64,000 nucleotides of DNA from Ehretia macrophylla (lineage: Eukaryota > Streptophyta > Magnoliopsida > Boraginales > Ehretiaceae): NCBI GenBank assembly GCA_037974665.1, contig CM075766.1, forward strand, positions 48,225,569 to 48,289,568, written 5' to 3'. Position numbers and translations under genes: made by a program. The notes beneath the pieces are model-generated. The model did not search any database and had not been told where the DNA came from. It saw only the letters and a program-made list of their open reading frames with translations. Positions 12,180-23,039 of this stretch are shown one piece after another (positions within the stretch are counted from its first letter, which is position 1; each line of letters opens with the position of its first letter).

Positions 12180-12214
12180 TGAGTTCATAAGGACTCACCC
12201 TCTTTTTATCACAG
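12180..12214 (+). other. TGAG...CTCA hairpin plus CAG acceptor-like site (E1 5' LTR)
   Basis: The arms TGAGTTC and GGACTCA (12180-12197) pair over 7 positions including one T-G wobble, with an ATAA loop. After a pyrimidine-rich stretch comes TTTTTATCACAG followed by GTGAAG, with AG at 12213-12214. The 3' LTR copy is at 18895-18929. Counterparts with different but still complementary arms lie in E2-E5 at the same relative place. The AG context resembles a plant 3' splice site. Confidence 0.7.
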
Positions 12215-12919
12215 GTGAAGAAGAACAGGTACAGGTACCCGAGGACAACGTGCTTATCGATGATTCCTTGGAGTGATTGCCTGTCCCTACGTGCTTTTGT
12301 GCCTTGCCTGAAAGTGGTTGCTATATGGATGTTGTGTTTGATTGCAAATATTCATTTTATTGATGTAAATGACCCCGTTGTAATTTGGGTCTAATTCTGG
12401 GATTGTACTATCTATAACCGGACGAACTATTATTTGGTTGTTTGCTTTCGTTTTCTTCATTAGTAGTTATCGTAGGCATTCAAACCACTAGATGAACAAT
12501 CAACTAAGTTAATTCTATCTAATTTCACTTAGGTGCTCATTTGCAAACTAAAGGATAATAGGTACTTGCATGATAGGAAATTGACAAATAAACGGGACAT
12601 AGTTATCATGTTAGGCTTATTAACCAAACGAGACTTTCAAGATAAACTAGTAGGCAAATCGGTTGGTGACAAATAGGAGCCTTTAATGGAATTGGATTAA
12701 TGATTGGAATAATTGAGGCGTATAAAGAATTAGGTCAAACAAAGAGCCCAATTACAGCCGTTATGCTGCCGGATTTCTGGAAAAAATTGGAGACTAGAAT
12801 AAAACGTTAAGTGCTAAACCTCCTAGAATGATTAAGAATGTGAAAGGACTTGAATGTTTAGATCACACCCTAGTCTAACCTTTATAGGCCGGGTTGGGGC
12901 GTGACACCTTATAATAGAA

Positions 12920-12931
12920 TGGTATCAGAGC
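12920..12931 (+). other. E1 primer-binding site (initiator tRNA-Met)
   Basis: TGGTATCAGAGC is complementary to the 3' end of plant initiator tRNA-Met, the usual reverse-transcription primer of plant LTR retrotransposons. It lies 13 nt after the LTR end, farther than the 2-nt gap in E2. Confidence 0.92.
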
Positions 12932-15780
12932 TTAGTTTAGTAACTAGGCGTTAGTCGGGTTCAACTCTCGGACCATGGGTAGAAGCCCTAAGGTAATTGT
13001 GATGTCTTGTTTATATGTGTTATGTGTGCTAATGTGCTTTAATTGCTTTGAGCATTGAATACTATGTGCCTTTGTGGACTATATGTATTATGTGTCATGC
13101 ACACCAACACGTTTGTGCCTTCGATAATGCATGCATGTATTATACTCCTTCCTTGATACATGTGCATGTTATATAACCATGAATGACTGTTTATACACAT
13201 AGATAGTTAGGATTAGAACTTTCAGGGAACTGAATTCATGCAGGAAGAATGAAAAGTCTCGGTTAGAGATTCTGGCATCTTCACAGGTACTCGATGGATA
13301 GTATGTATTATTGGATATGCATATGTATAAAATGCGTAGCACAGGTATAATTGTTGAGGTAAAATTATCCCCTTATATTTGGAATACATATGCCTGTGAT
13401 TAAGTTATCAATTTTATAGCTATAGAGTTCTTGATTCTGCAAAACCGTTCTCCTAATTGTGGTTCAAGAATAAATGTTAAGGACATACAACTTTCCTTAG
13501 ATATAAGAATATACTATTGGAGATGTGGAGTAGTATATATATGTTCACATGCTTATAGTGGAAGTTTGACTTAGGAGTTGCTTTTGAATCAAATTCTTAT
13601 ATCTTGAAATGGTATAATAGACTATTTATATGATCGAATCCTTACTTGATTGGAATTAAGCATCGTTGAACCTAATAAGGTGTATATTAACGAGTTTCAA
13701 GTTCACTCAATGATAAGATTGTGACCTAGAAATTAAGAGATGAACTCATGGAAATTGACGATAGGGGTTAGATTATTAAGGCATGAATAGTGTGTTTAAG
13801 TAACTTAACAATGGATAACCTCAAGACATGTAGGCAACTCTGGAAACTAAGTTTAACAAGGCTGATGAATCTTTGGTATAACAAGATACAGAGATGTTGG
13901 AATCGAGGAATTCACATAGCTAGAACTTGTGTTCGGAAGACTACACCTAAATGTTAGGTCGAATAGAAGTTTAAGGTATTAAATTATGCATTAGATGACT
14001 AACGTTGCTAAGGTCCTAAGTTGGATATTTGCGATATTAAGAAACACGGTATTAGTTTGGTGTCCCTCGAACTTAGCTGTAAATATGCAAGTAAGTCAAT
14101 CTATGCACTCGTTGTTTAGATACCCTAGAGGATGTTGGAAATCATATATCCTTAAGTAAGACCGATGGACCTATTATATAAACCATGGAAATGAGATTAA
14201 AGCATCTGGTTGCAAAGTGGAGTCGTTAGGATGTGATTATTAATCCTAAATAGCTAATAGTGAGTATGCATGATGATTCATGGTGAACCCTAGGACCTAA
14301 GGTCGATGAGTCTTGATGCTCTTAGCTAGTTGAACATATAAACGAAGAGAGTAAGATAGAGATGAATCAGAATCATGATGACCCAAGAGACTATCGTTAG
14401 ACCACCGTATCTATGTGCACCGTTTCACTTCTAGAAACTAGCAGTTGGAGACTTCGAATTGTGGTCGTCGAATAAGAGGGGTGAATTTTGTAGTGATAGT
14501 TAAATAAGTAATTGATTACTTTTGAAGTTCTATTAGGTTATGTTGAAGGATACCTCGTGGTCATAATTCTTATGTTGACACGATCTTGAAGTTATTTTGT
14601 GTAACAAGCTACTTGGATTAGTATGGTAAGTGTTTTATGAGCTAGATCATTTCGGTACCATTTATAGTCCTAGGATTGTTGTTGTTTGGCCGATAACCTA
14701 GTGGAGCATTGATATCACTTACATGGCTATGGCCCTAGCTTAGTAACATTAATGTTGAAGATATATTGGCAGGCATTAAGTGTTCGAAGGAATGACTAGG
14801 TCGCTAAATGAGTAGGACCATTGTCTTCTTAAGTATGACGTAACCTTGGATTGAGGTGAGTGAAATTTATTTGAGGTTGAAACTAATCACCTTAGGAGTT
14901 TTGGATAAGATTAAAAGAAAATTCTGAAGTCTCGTGACTTGAAGATAGAGATTCGAATAAGGAAATAAATTGTGGATCACAAGCTGATGAATTTTACTTG
15001 TAAGAGTTGAACTAGTGCTACATGATTAGTTACTCATGCAATTTCAATGGCGATTTGTTGGTGGTACTTAATAAACCTTAGAATTCGAGTTTAATGAATC
15101 TCAACGGTCTTTCTCCTTGATTACGAGCGTGAAGGTTAACGAAGCTGGGAAAGGATGTTAGTGAATAGGAGCCTATGATCGGGAGACTAGTCATTAGAAG
15201 ATTTGCTAATCTAATGTACCTGCGAGATAAAAAGGGCTATAATACCATCGATAGATGATGATTTGAGATGGATCAGTTTGTTTGGAGAATTTTTCCTGAA
15301 AATAGAGTCGTATTGTGGAAACGACCCATAACACGTGTATGTCCTAGGTGTTAACAATTTTGAAGCTAGTTGATAGAATATGTAAATCGGATATAGACCT
15401 ATCATCTTGAAATTAGCGTATGTCACCCTAGGATCATGGAATTATTGTGATATTGCTTTTGAGGTATGAATGCGAGATTGACAGAACATGAGTCATGATT
15501 TTGGAGTTACAGTTATATTGTTAGAATACCGATGCAGCTTTGATGACTATGTTTGGAGATTCTAACCTTAGTTAATAAACTCGACCTTAAGATCAAATGG
15601 AGAATAGAGTCGTTCAAAGAAAAGAACTATAAATGTAGAGGTCACAACGAACTAAATGATTGGAGAAACATAGGAAGTGAATTGGTTATGGTAAGAGATC
15701 ACCAAACACAGGACGAACCGGAGTAGGAAGAATAACAAGGGTCAGAATTCGTCTAAGTGACCTCAATAGGCAAGAATGAA

Positions 15781-15813
15781 TTTCGGGACGAAATTCTTTT
15801 AAGGAGGGGAGGA
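15781..15813 (+). other. E1 chromovirus-like tail and polypurine tract
   Basis: TTTCGGGACGAAATTCTTTT (15781-15800) is followed directly by AAGGAGGGGAGGA (15801-15813), which abuts the 3' LTR. The purine tract is the second-strand primer. The preceding GGGACGAAATTC block resembles the sequence at the 3' end of the pol frame in plant Ty3/gypsy chromoviruses and is the best lineage clue for this otherwise non-coding element. Confidence 0.85.
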
Positions 15814-18800
15814 TGTGAGGCCCGACCCCGAATAACGTGTGTTACCTTGATTTGCGTGCCATAGACCCCTAATTATATGACCGACCTTGGATTACGTGTC
15901 CTGTCTTGGTTTTCATGCATACCTCGTCATACGTGCCTTGACCTAGAATAGTGTGCCCTAATCCCCGACTTACATGTGGTACCTAGAAATACGTGCCCTG
16001 ACCTCGATGTATGTGCGTTACCTCATTTTATGTGCCCTAACCTTGAACTGCGTACCTTAACCTAGGTTTAAGAATCGTACCTCAATTTGCATGCATTAGT
16101 CTTGAAGTCCGTGTCTTACCTCGTAGTTCGTGTCTACCTCGTGATTCATGCCCCGTATTGATTTCGGTGCGTGCCTCGTAGTGCGTGCCCTAGACCTAGA
16201 AAAATGTGCCTTCACGCTAACCGAGAAAGCATCTTACACGGAACACTAAATTATAAAATAATCCTAATTCAAATCCTACAAAATCCACTATCAATATAAT
16301 AATCCTAACTCAAATCTCTACAAACTCCACTAACAATAAAATAATAGTAAACTATTCCTACATTTTCCACTATCTATTATTCTATTCATAATTCAACTCA
16401 TCAACAAACATATCCTATATTCTATTCTACCTAAAATCCCTAAATACCCAACATTCTCTTACACACATGTTAAAACAATTCAAAAGATGACACAAAATCA
16501 GATTTTTGCATGCATGTTTAATTCAAAATGATTCTAGACAAGTCATGACACAAAAACACTTATCAATGCATAAAAAAATTGCTCAAACCACCTCAATTCT
16601 CACACCATTTTCGACCAAACCACCTATGCCCATGCTAACATTTCAAAATTCCATCTTGAAGACAAAAAAATTCTGAATTTGTATGCCCAAGGCTGACCAC
16701 ATGCTCAAAAAATTGCAAAAACCTCCTTTTTCCCTCATTTCTCTCACTTTCCTCACATTTTCTCTCTCTCCCTCTCATTTTCTCTCTCCATTTCGGTTTT
16801 GGCTGAGTTCTCTACCTCCATAGCTTCTCTTCTTCACACCATAGCTAAACCAAGCAAGCCACAAGCAAAGGACCTCAACCGAACAAGCTAGGATGCAAAA
16901 ATCACTCATGCATGTGCATTGAAGCTTCATTTTCGGCCTAGGTGAGTTACTAAGCTTCCATTTCTTTTCTTCAAGTCCTAACTACATGCATGTACTAAGA
17001 GATTGCTTACTAGGCTAGGAAAAATAGAGAAAACCAAGTTGGAAACTCGGCTAAGCAAGAAGAAGAAGAAATTTGAGCCTCAACAAGGTTTTTGTGCATC
17101 TTTTGGTTGATTGCAAAGGTGAGGGTTAAAAGCTTTTGAAAACTCTTTGAAATTTCACATGCATGTTCATAAATGTGTGTATTTGCTTCTGTACTTGAGC
17201 TATATGGTCGTTCATAAGCTTAAACAACCATGCATGGCAAGATCTTGGCTTGAAAATGATGCTAGGTGAAGTCGAAATGGATGACAGCTCTCTGACCAGT
17301 CTGTTCGAGGTAAGTTTAGCTAAGCAAATGATGTTAAAAATTCATGAAAATTGGTAGGTGACTAGTTTGGACAGTTTTGCACATTTTTCCCAGAAATAGG
17401 TCGAAGCTAATTTTGTCTCTAAGGTCCTCAAAATGGCAAATCTTTAAAATGTGACCAAATCTGGAAATCTGGAAAAACGAAGCAGGTTTTGGCAGATGCA
17501 CTGACCTTGTGGAACGAACCATATTTTACTTAGTTAATGATGTCAAAAATGTATGAAAATTGGTGTGCTGCTAGATTTTTCAGTTCTGGACAATTTTGTC
17601 AGAAATGGACCAAAGCTAAAAATGACTCTAAGGACCTCAAAAACGTCAATTATCGAAAAGTGTGCAAATCTGGACAGTTTTGTGCTATTCCACTGTTTCG
17701 GCTATATCTAATGATCTCGAACTCCAATTGATGCAAGGTTTGTTTCTGATTTTAGTTAACTTCTTAAGCTTTAATTTGACATCTTATTCACTGAATTTGG
17801 AGATTGTTTGATTATCCCATTGATTATGAGAAAACAGCCTATTGCAGTGAGTGTTCCACTTAGCTATGTGCTTGGAAAACTATTGTAACCTCTTTTGTGG
17901 CACTAGTTGCTTGGAGTTGTGGTGTTGGAATATTATGTGGACTGTTTTAAGCACTTGAGGATGTATGAATTGAATGATGTATGACTTGGGAATGATGTTA
18001 AGTTGACTTAGGGTTTGATCGCACGATTATGCATGAAATGGAAACCCTAATGACTAAGTATTCTTGCTAAGTGTTAACCATTGGATATTGTGAGGAAACT
18101 GTACGTTGCGTGGGCTGCCCGTAAATGTTTTATAACTTTAAAAGTGATCTTGACCATTGCATGTTGACAAATAAGCTTTTCTCGCATTTGAACCCTTGTT
18201 GATATCACTACATGTTGAGTAATCTTATGACTTGATTGCGTGGACTTTTAATGAGTTATATGGCCTGTTTTACATGTGTTACATGGCTGCCCGTTTAATT
18301 TCCATATAACTCTATATGCCTTTCAAGTGAAATTTCCTGTCCTATCGTGTCCTGCCTGTTTATCTGTCAATGTGCAATCTTATGACTGTCCGGAGGCAAC
18401 CTACTTTGTTGTCCTCCTACTGTGATATATTACCTGTCATAAATGTGCATTGCATACAAGGTTGCAACCTTTCCTGTTGGCATGGTAGTGATCACGTACG
18501 CCGGGCGGCATCGGGCTTGCTGGTGATACCGTGACTACCATGCTCCCATTCCGTCTCTCGTTTTGGGGCTAGACTTCCTCGGAGAGTTGGGTCGTAGGAT
18601 TTTGGGGTACATCCGGAGTACACCCACCTGGTGTGTTTGGGGAATGATTTGAAGTCGGCCGCAAATTCTGATTCTGAAACCGATCTGAGAGCAAAAGCTC
18701 GCCGTATCCTTTTTATTATGTATATAAGTACTCCCGCTTGGATCCTAGAGAACCTCGGGGAGGAAAGACCGGTATTCCTGTTCTGTACTTGTATTTCTGT

Positions 18801-19621
18801 ACTTGTATTTCTGTTGTATTCATGTTTGAGAAAGGGATTTTCATAAGTTTAACCGGAAAATGAGTTTCAAAACGTATTTCTCGTTCCTCCTCGCTGAGTT
18901 CATAAGGACTCACCCTCTTTTTATCACAGGTGAAGAAGAACAGGTACAGGTACCCGAGGACAACGTGCTTATCGATGATTCCTTGGAGTGATTGCCTGTC
19001 CCTACGTGCTTTTGTGCCTTGCCTGAAAGTGGTTGCTATATGGATGTTGTGTTTGATTGCAAATATTCATTTTATTGATGTAAATGACCCCGTTGTAATT
19101 TGGGTCTAATTCTGGGATTGTACTATCTATAACCGGACGAACTATTATTTGGTTGTTTGCTTTCGTTTTCTTCATTAGTAGTTATCGTAGGCATTCAAAC
19201 CACTAGATGAACAATCAACTAAGTTAATTCTATCTAATTTCACTTAGGTGCTCATTTGCAAACTAAAGGATAATAGGTACTTGCATGATAGGAAATTGAC
19301 AAATAAACGGGACATAGTTATCATGTTAGGCTTATTAACCAAACGAGACTTTCAAGATAAACTAGTAGGCAAATCGGTTGGTGACAAATAGGAGCCTTTA
19401 ATGGAATTGGATTAATGATTGGAATAATTGAGGCGTTTAAAGAATTAGGTCAAACAAAGAGCCCAATTATAGCCGTTATGCTGCCGGATTTCTGGAAAAA
19501 TTTAGAGTCTAGAATAAAACGTTAAGTGCTAAACCTCCTAGAATGATTAAGAATGTGAAAGGACTTGAATGTTTAGATCACACCCTAGTCTAACCTTTAT
19601 AGGCCGGGTTGGGGCGTGACA
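15814..19621 (+). repeat. E1 3' LTR (3808 bp)
   Basis: Same length as the 5' LTR. Differences cluster at 18508-18570 (CGGCATCGGG here, CGACATCGGG there, plus changes in the CTCTCTCG block) and near 19435-19512. It carries the second copies of the short-repeat array (15828-16205), the 208-bp duplication, the GC-richer module (18446-18625), the TATA-like box (18721-18728) and the hairpin/acceptor (18895-18929). It ends GGGGCGTGACA, followed by TSD GTACA. Confidence 0.95.
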
Positions 19622-20286
19622 GTACAGTTGGAAAGGTCTCCGAGAGCTCTATGACGGGTCTCCATCGCTCGGCTTTGCCTATTTTTTGAACCAAAAATCG
19701 AACGTTTTCATCAATTTTGGGATACTTTTCTTCTTTTACGCTATTTTTCCGTCCCGGATCGTACGTTGTGAGCCGCGAAAATGATGACAACCAAATCCAT
19801 CACATTTCTATTATCGAATCCTACGGTACCTTGGGAAAGACAACTTCGCTTCACGTAGAGGATGGGCCCGCAAACCTAGGGCGTGGGGCTTAGGACCAGG
19901 TCTCCGTCGCTCCGGTGCCTATAACTTTTGATCCGTAAGGAGTTACGCTGCGCACAGCATACCATTGGAAAGCTGTCCGAGAGCTCTAGGACGGGGACCA
20001 CAAACCTGCTCGGCTGCGTCTATTTTCGAAGCCCAAAATCGAATGTTTTCATCAGTCTCGGGATACTTTTTTTTTGCACTGTTTTTCCATCACGGATCGT
20101 AAGTCGTGAGCCGCGAAAAGGACGACAACCTAATCCATCACATTTCTATTATCGAATCCCATGGCACCTTGGGCAAGACAACTTCGCTTCACATAGAGGC
20201 TGGGCCTGCAAACCGAGGGCGTGGGGCTTTGGACCAGCTCTCCGTCGCTCCAGTGCCCATAACTTTTGATTCGTAAGGAGTTATGC
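19622..20286. repeat. 340-bp satellite between E1 and E2, with both inner TSD copies
   Basis: About two monomers (665 bp) left between two retrotransposons. The first five bases are the E1 TSD (GTACA) and the last five the E2 TSD (TATGC). The first monomer has the GGAAAGGTCTC variant otherwise concentrated beyond 45 kb. Phase is continuous with the satellite left of E1 and right of E2. Confidence 0.93.
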
Positions 20287-20687
20287 TGTAACACCCCGAT
20301 CCCTCTCGAGACCGGGAGTTCTAACCTATCTCTTTCATCTTTGACAAGAACATTCATGCTAGGCAATTAAACTATACCAACCTATTGCATAAGTTAGACT
20401 ATCATATCTTTCTAACTCTTTCTTTTGGACAATACAAACATGCATTGAAGTGAAGCTACATTAACTAGATACATAATCTAACTTATCAACCCACTTCAAC
20501 AATCTAATGAAACTTAAATTACATCATTTTTGACATTAAATACATACAATACATAAAAGCATACATCTTTACAACTTCGACAACTCAAGTCACATAAGCA
20601 CGCAAGTAAACTCTTCAAGCACGAACTTTCACGAAATCACGAAATTTCCAGCTAACATGGCATTTCTTGAAATGTGGTGGTGAGGAG

Positions 20688-20712
20688 TGAGTATACACAA
20701 CACGTATACTCA
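20688..20712 (-). other. TGAG...CTCA hairpin in E2 LTR (second copy 25269-25293)
   Basis: Perfect 9-bp arms TGAGTATAC and GTATACTCA with a 7-nt loop. In element sense it is followed within about 20 nt by the CATTTCAGG acceptor-like motif (intact near 25245-25252 only). It matches the E5 hairpin arm for arm; E1, E3 and E4 have different complementary arms. Confidence 0.75.
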
Positions 20713-20991
20713 GTGAGGGCGAGACAGATATCGAGTTGGAGAGAAAGAAAGTCGTGCAATGCAAATAGACACAGCTAAGCAATAAAGTCAATAAGAAAGC
20801 ATTCAATACAAACGACAATATATTAAACATTCAAGAAAGCATTAACACAACCATTCAAAGCTATACCATACTCTGAAGGCTATGGTTCACTCTTACGAGC
20901 AATATACCATTTCACGAGCGATACATCAATCTCGAGCTTGATGTTGACAACGATGACAATAAGCGCGCAACCACCTTATAACACCAGTTTG

Positions 20992-21152
20992 GAATACCCC
21001 GGGAGTAACCATCAATTCTACGACCCAAATCTCCCTGGGAGGCAACCCAAGCGAGAAGAGGGAATAGCTACGGAGCTAGAGCAACCAACATTGGCAACCC
21101 GAGGCTACCCAAAGAGGCCCATCACTCACGCGTGGGACACTATGCAATGCAA
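20992..21152 (-). other. Conserved LTR module in E2 (second copy 25573-25733)
   Basis: Read on the minus strand the landmarks run GCATTGCAT, GCCTCGGGTTGCC, CTATTCCCTCTTCTCGC, TTGGGTCGTAGAAT, then a CCCGGGGTA block replacing the TCCGGAGTA of the other elements. The end nearest the LTR 3' terminus is about 705 bp from it, similar to E3 and E4. Confidence 0.78.
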
Positions 21153-23009
21153 GACTCGATACAAGGCAATAAATGAGCGATAGCACAACAACACAGATAG
21201 AGGAGATAAACGAGATATCAAGCATTATTCAACAACTGTTAAACATTTCAATCAATAATCAACTCTAACAAGCGTAATAAGCATTAACAAGCATTTGCAA
21301 TCAAACAAGTAACAAGAAGAACACCAACTAACATTATCAAGCAATAACAAGTATTCTATAGGCATTATAAGCATTCTATAAACATTATAAACATTCTATA
21401 AGCAATATACTATGAAAACACACAAAATCCCAAAAATGTCCCCAACTTTCAAAATACTACTACTTTCAAACGAGCCACGAGCTTTGGAAACCGACTTCAC
21501 CAATCCTCCTAGATCACCATAAGGCACGTCTAAAGACCCCAAAACCCTACTTCACCCTAGAATTCACGCAAAGTCCCGATTTCCCCCTTTGCTCGTTTGA
21601 ACTACAACTACCTCAACCGATCACCCAACCAATGCCATAATTGTACCAAAAGTGCTTCCATGGCCTCCCGAAACAATACCATCACACAAAACGAGGAAAC
21701 ACTAAACTCGACCTAAACGACCTCGACTTTCACCAAGGCATTTTTCTCATTTTTTTCCATTACGCAACCTAAACAAATCATGCATTTAGACATTCTAGCA
21801 TACTCAGCACCTTTTCACATCAACAGAAAGCATAACAACGCAACTTCATCGAAACGGGGGTTTACTATTCACAATTTACTATTTATTACACAATTTATAT
21901 TTTAATTTCAATATTCAACTGCAGAAAATGTTAAAAAGCTATAAATACATGTTCTACAATCAACAAGAAACATTCTTTAAGCATTAAAACGATTAAACTA
22001 ACGATCTACGCATAAAAATCAAAAATCAAAGTTTAGATACAAATATTTCAAATGCGCAAATAACGATGAAACCCTCAACTTAGACGCTCCTAGACGCTAG
22101 GAAAACCTCGTAGGACGCCTCGAAAACCACCCCGTGTAAGCTCACGTGAAGAATCAAAGATTTGAATTTGAAATCTTTTTTTTTCTCTCCTTCATATTTT
22201 CGGCCCTTTCCTCACTGTTTTTCAGCTCTGTTTTTTTTTTATTTTGTGCAATTTTAGGCTATTAAAAAGATGACAAAGGTCAAAAGGTCAAAGCTTTGGT
22301 CAATGCTCACTTAAGTTGGTCAAACTAGCTTATTTTATGCATTTTAAAGCTAAAACAACTAATGAAATATTAATTCTAGCTAACAACAATTAAAATATAA
22401 AATTTAAGACATCAAACACTAGTTTTCACTATTTGTTGAGGACTAGAAACCGCTCTCTAACTATCTATCTCGATATGCTATGCACTTTGCGTCAATAGAA
22501 GAATATCAATTAAATCTCAAAGAATTTATGAAAATATATCATTTTTGGAAAGCATCATAGTTTAAAATTTACTCCGGCTCGGAGCTACTTTCCTCTTTTA
22601 TTTGAAAACCGAGTGATTTTAATGCAAGACAACTAAAACCGATTATTAAAATAATCAAAACAATCAAGGTAATCAATATTCATTTAAAATAATTAATTTA
22701 ACTATTTCTATAATATTTTAAAGAATTATGAAGTTAATATTAAGTTACAAATGAAAGTTAATATAAACACGTAGTCAAATACAATTAAACCCTAACATTT
22801 AAGATGACACTTAATTAATCACAAGAGAATAAATTCAATCACTATAATTATTAGAAATAGATAATAATCTTTTAATTATTCAATATACAACTACTAAATG
22901 CTTCCAAGAGAAATATTAAAATAGTGCAAATTGGTTGATTTAACTAATTAAACATTTAATCAAATGCAGTCAAGTGCTATTAAATGCATGCCGGGTTCGG
23001 GTTATCACA

Positions 23010-23039
23010 TCCTTTCCCTCTTAAAACAATTACGTCCTC
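23010..23039 (-). other. E2 polypurine tract and chromovirus-like tail
   Basis: On the minus strand GAGGACGTAATTGTTTTAAG leads into AAGAGGGAAAGGA, which abuts the LTR start TGTGATAAC. The tail is alignable with that of E1, supporting a shared Ty3/gypsy chromovirus-type ancestry. Confidence 0.85.

Larger units (their letters stand above)
9099..12906 (+). repeat. E1 5' LTR (3808 bp)
   Basis: Starts TGTGAGGCCCGACCCC and ends GGGTTGGGGCGTGACA. It matches 15814-19621 at an offset of 6715 bp with about 15 substitutions and no length change. In order it holds a degenerate short-repeat array, a duplicated ~208-bp segment, the conserved GC-richer module, a TATA-like box, and the TGAG...CTCA hairpin with a CAG acceptor-like site. 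Short open frames on either strand (for example 11916-12131) occur identically in both LTRs and resemble no known protein. Confidence 0.95.
12907..15813 (+). other. E1 internal region, non-coding (2907 bp)
   Basis: Lies between the two E1 LTRs. It opens with CCTTATAATAGAA before the primer-binding site and closes with the chromovirus-like tail and purine tract. No sense-strand open frame reaches 60 codons, and I see no protease DSG/DTG, RT YxDD or integrase motif in any frame. The one frame above that length (15211-15426) is antisense and unlike known proteins. The region could be a decayed coding domain or an unrelated filler sequence; from reading alone I cannot tell. Confidence 0.85.
9099..19621 (+). 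mobile_element. E1: complete non-autonomous LTR retrotransposon (LARD-like, Ty3/gypsy-type)
   Basis: A 10,523-bp element with two 3808-bp LTRs (9099-12906 and 15814-19621), each starting TG and ending CA, and a 5-bp TSD GTACA. Directly visible are a primer-binding site TGGTATCAGAGC, complementary to initiator tRNA-Met, and a purine tract AAGGAGGGGAGGA abutting the 3' LTR. The motif just before the tract resembles the 3' end of the internal domain of plant chromoviruses of the Ty3/gypsy class. The 2907-bp interior has no sense-strand open frame of 60 codons or more, and no gag, protease, RT, RNase H or integrase. Very long LTRs around a sizeable non-coding interior fit the large retrotransposon derivative (LARD) class. 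I count about 15 LTR-LTR differences (about 0.4%), so insertion is recent; mobilisation would need enzymes from another element. Confidence 0.93.
20287..23009 (-). repeat. E2 3' LTR (left-hand copy, 2723 bp)
   Basis: Downstream LTR in element sense. It carries the module at 20992-21152 and the hairpin at 20688-20712. Here the acceptor-like CAG has become CAA (sense CATTTCAAG), while the other LTR keeps CAG. Open frames at 20615-20830 and 20938-21183 recur in the other LTR simply because LTRs are copies. Confidence 0.93.

Noticed and set aside
16444-16465. Telomere-like CCCTAAA at 16437 and 9721
   Set aside because: Single heptamers only, no tandem run.
15814-19621. E1 as two adjacent solo LTRs or a segmental duplication
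   Set aside because: A tRNA-Met primer site, a polypurine tract abutting the second LTR, equal LTR lengths and a single TSD pair flanking the whole unit show one complete element.
20615-20830. 71-codon sense frame in the E2 LTRs with a same-length counterpart in E5 (61829-62044)
   Set aside because: It is open without indels in three copies, but the E5 copy starts at TTG, the frame spans the hairpin and acceptor-like site, and LTR duplication explains two copies. Too weak to call a gene; a Ka/Ks test on more family members would decide.
20938-21183. 81-codon frame antisense to the E2 LTR (copy at 25519-25764)
   Set aside because: It lies over the conserved GC-richer module on the opposite strand, appears twice only because LTRs are duplicated, and E5 has no equivalent.
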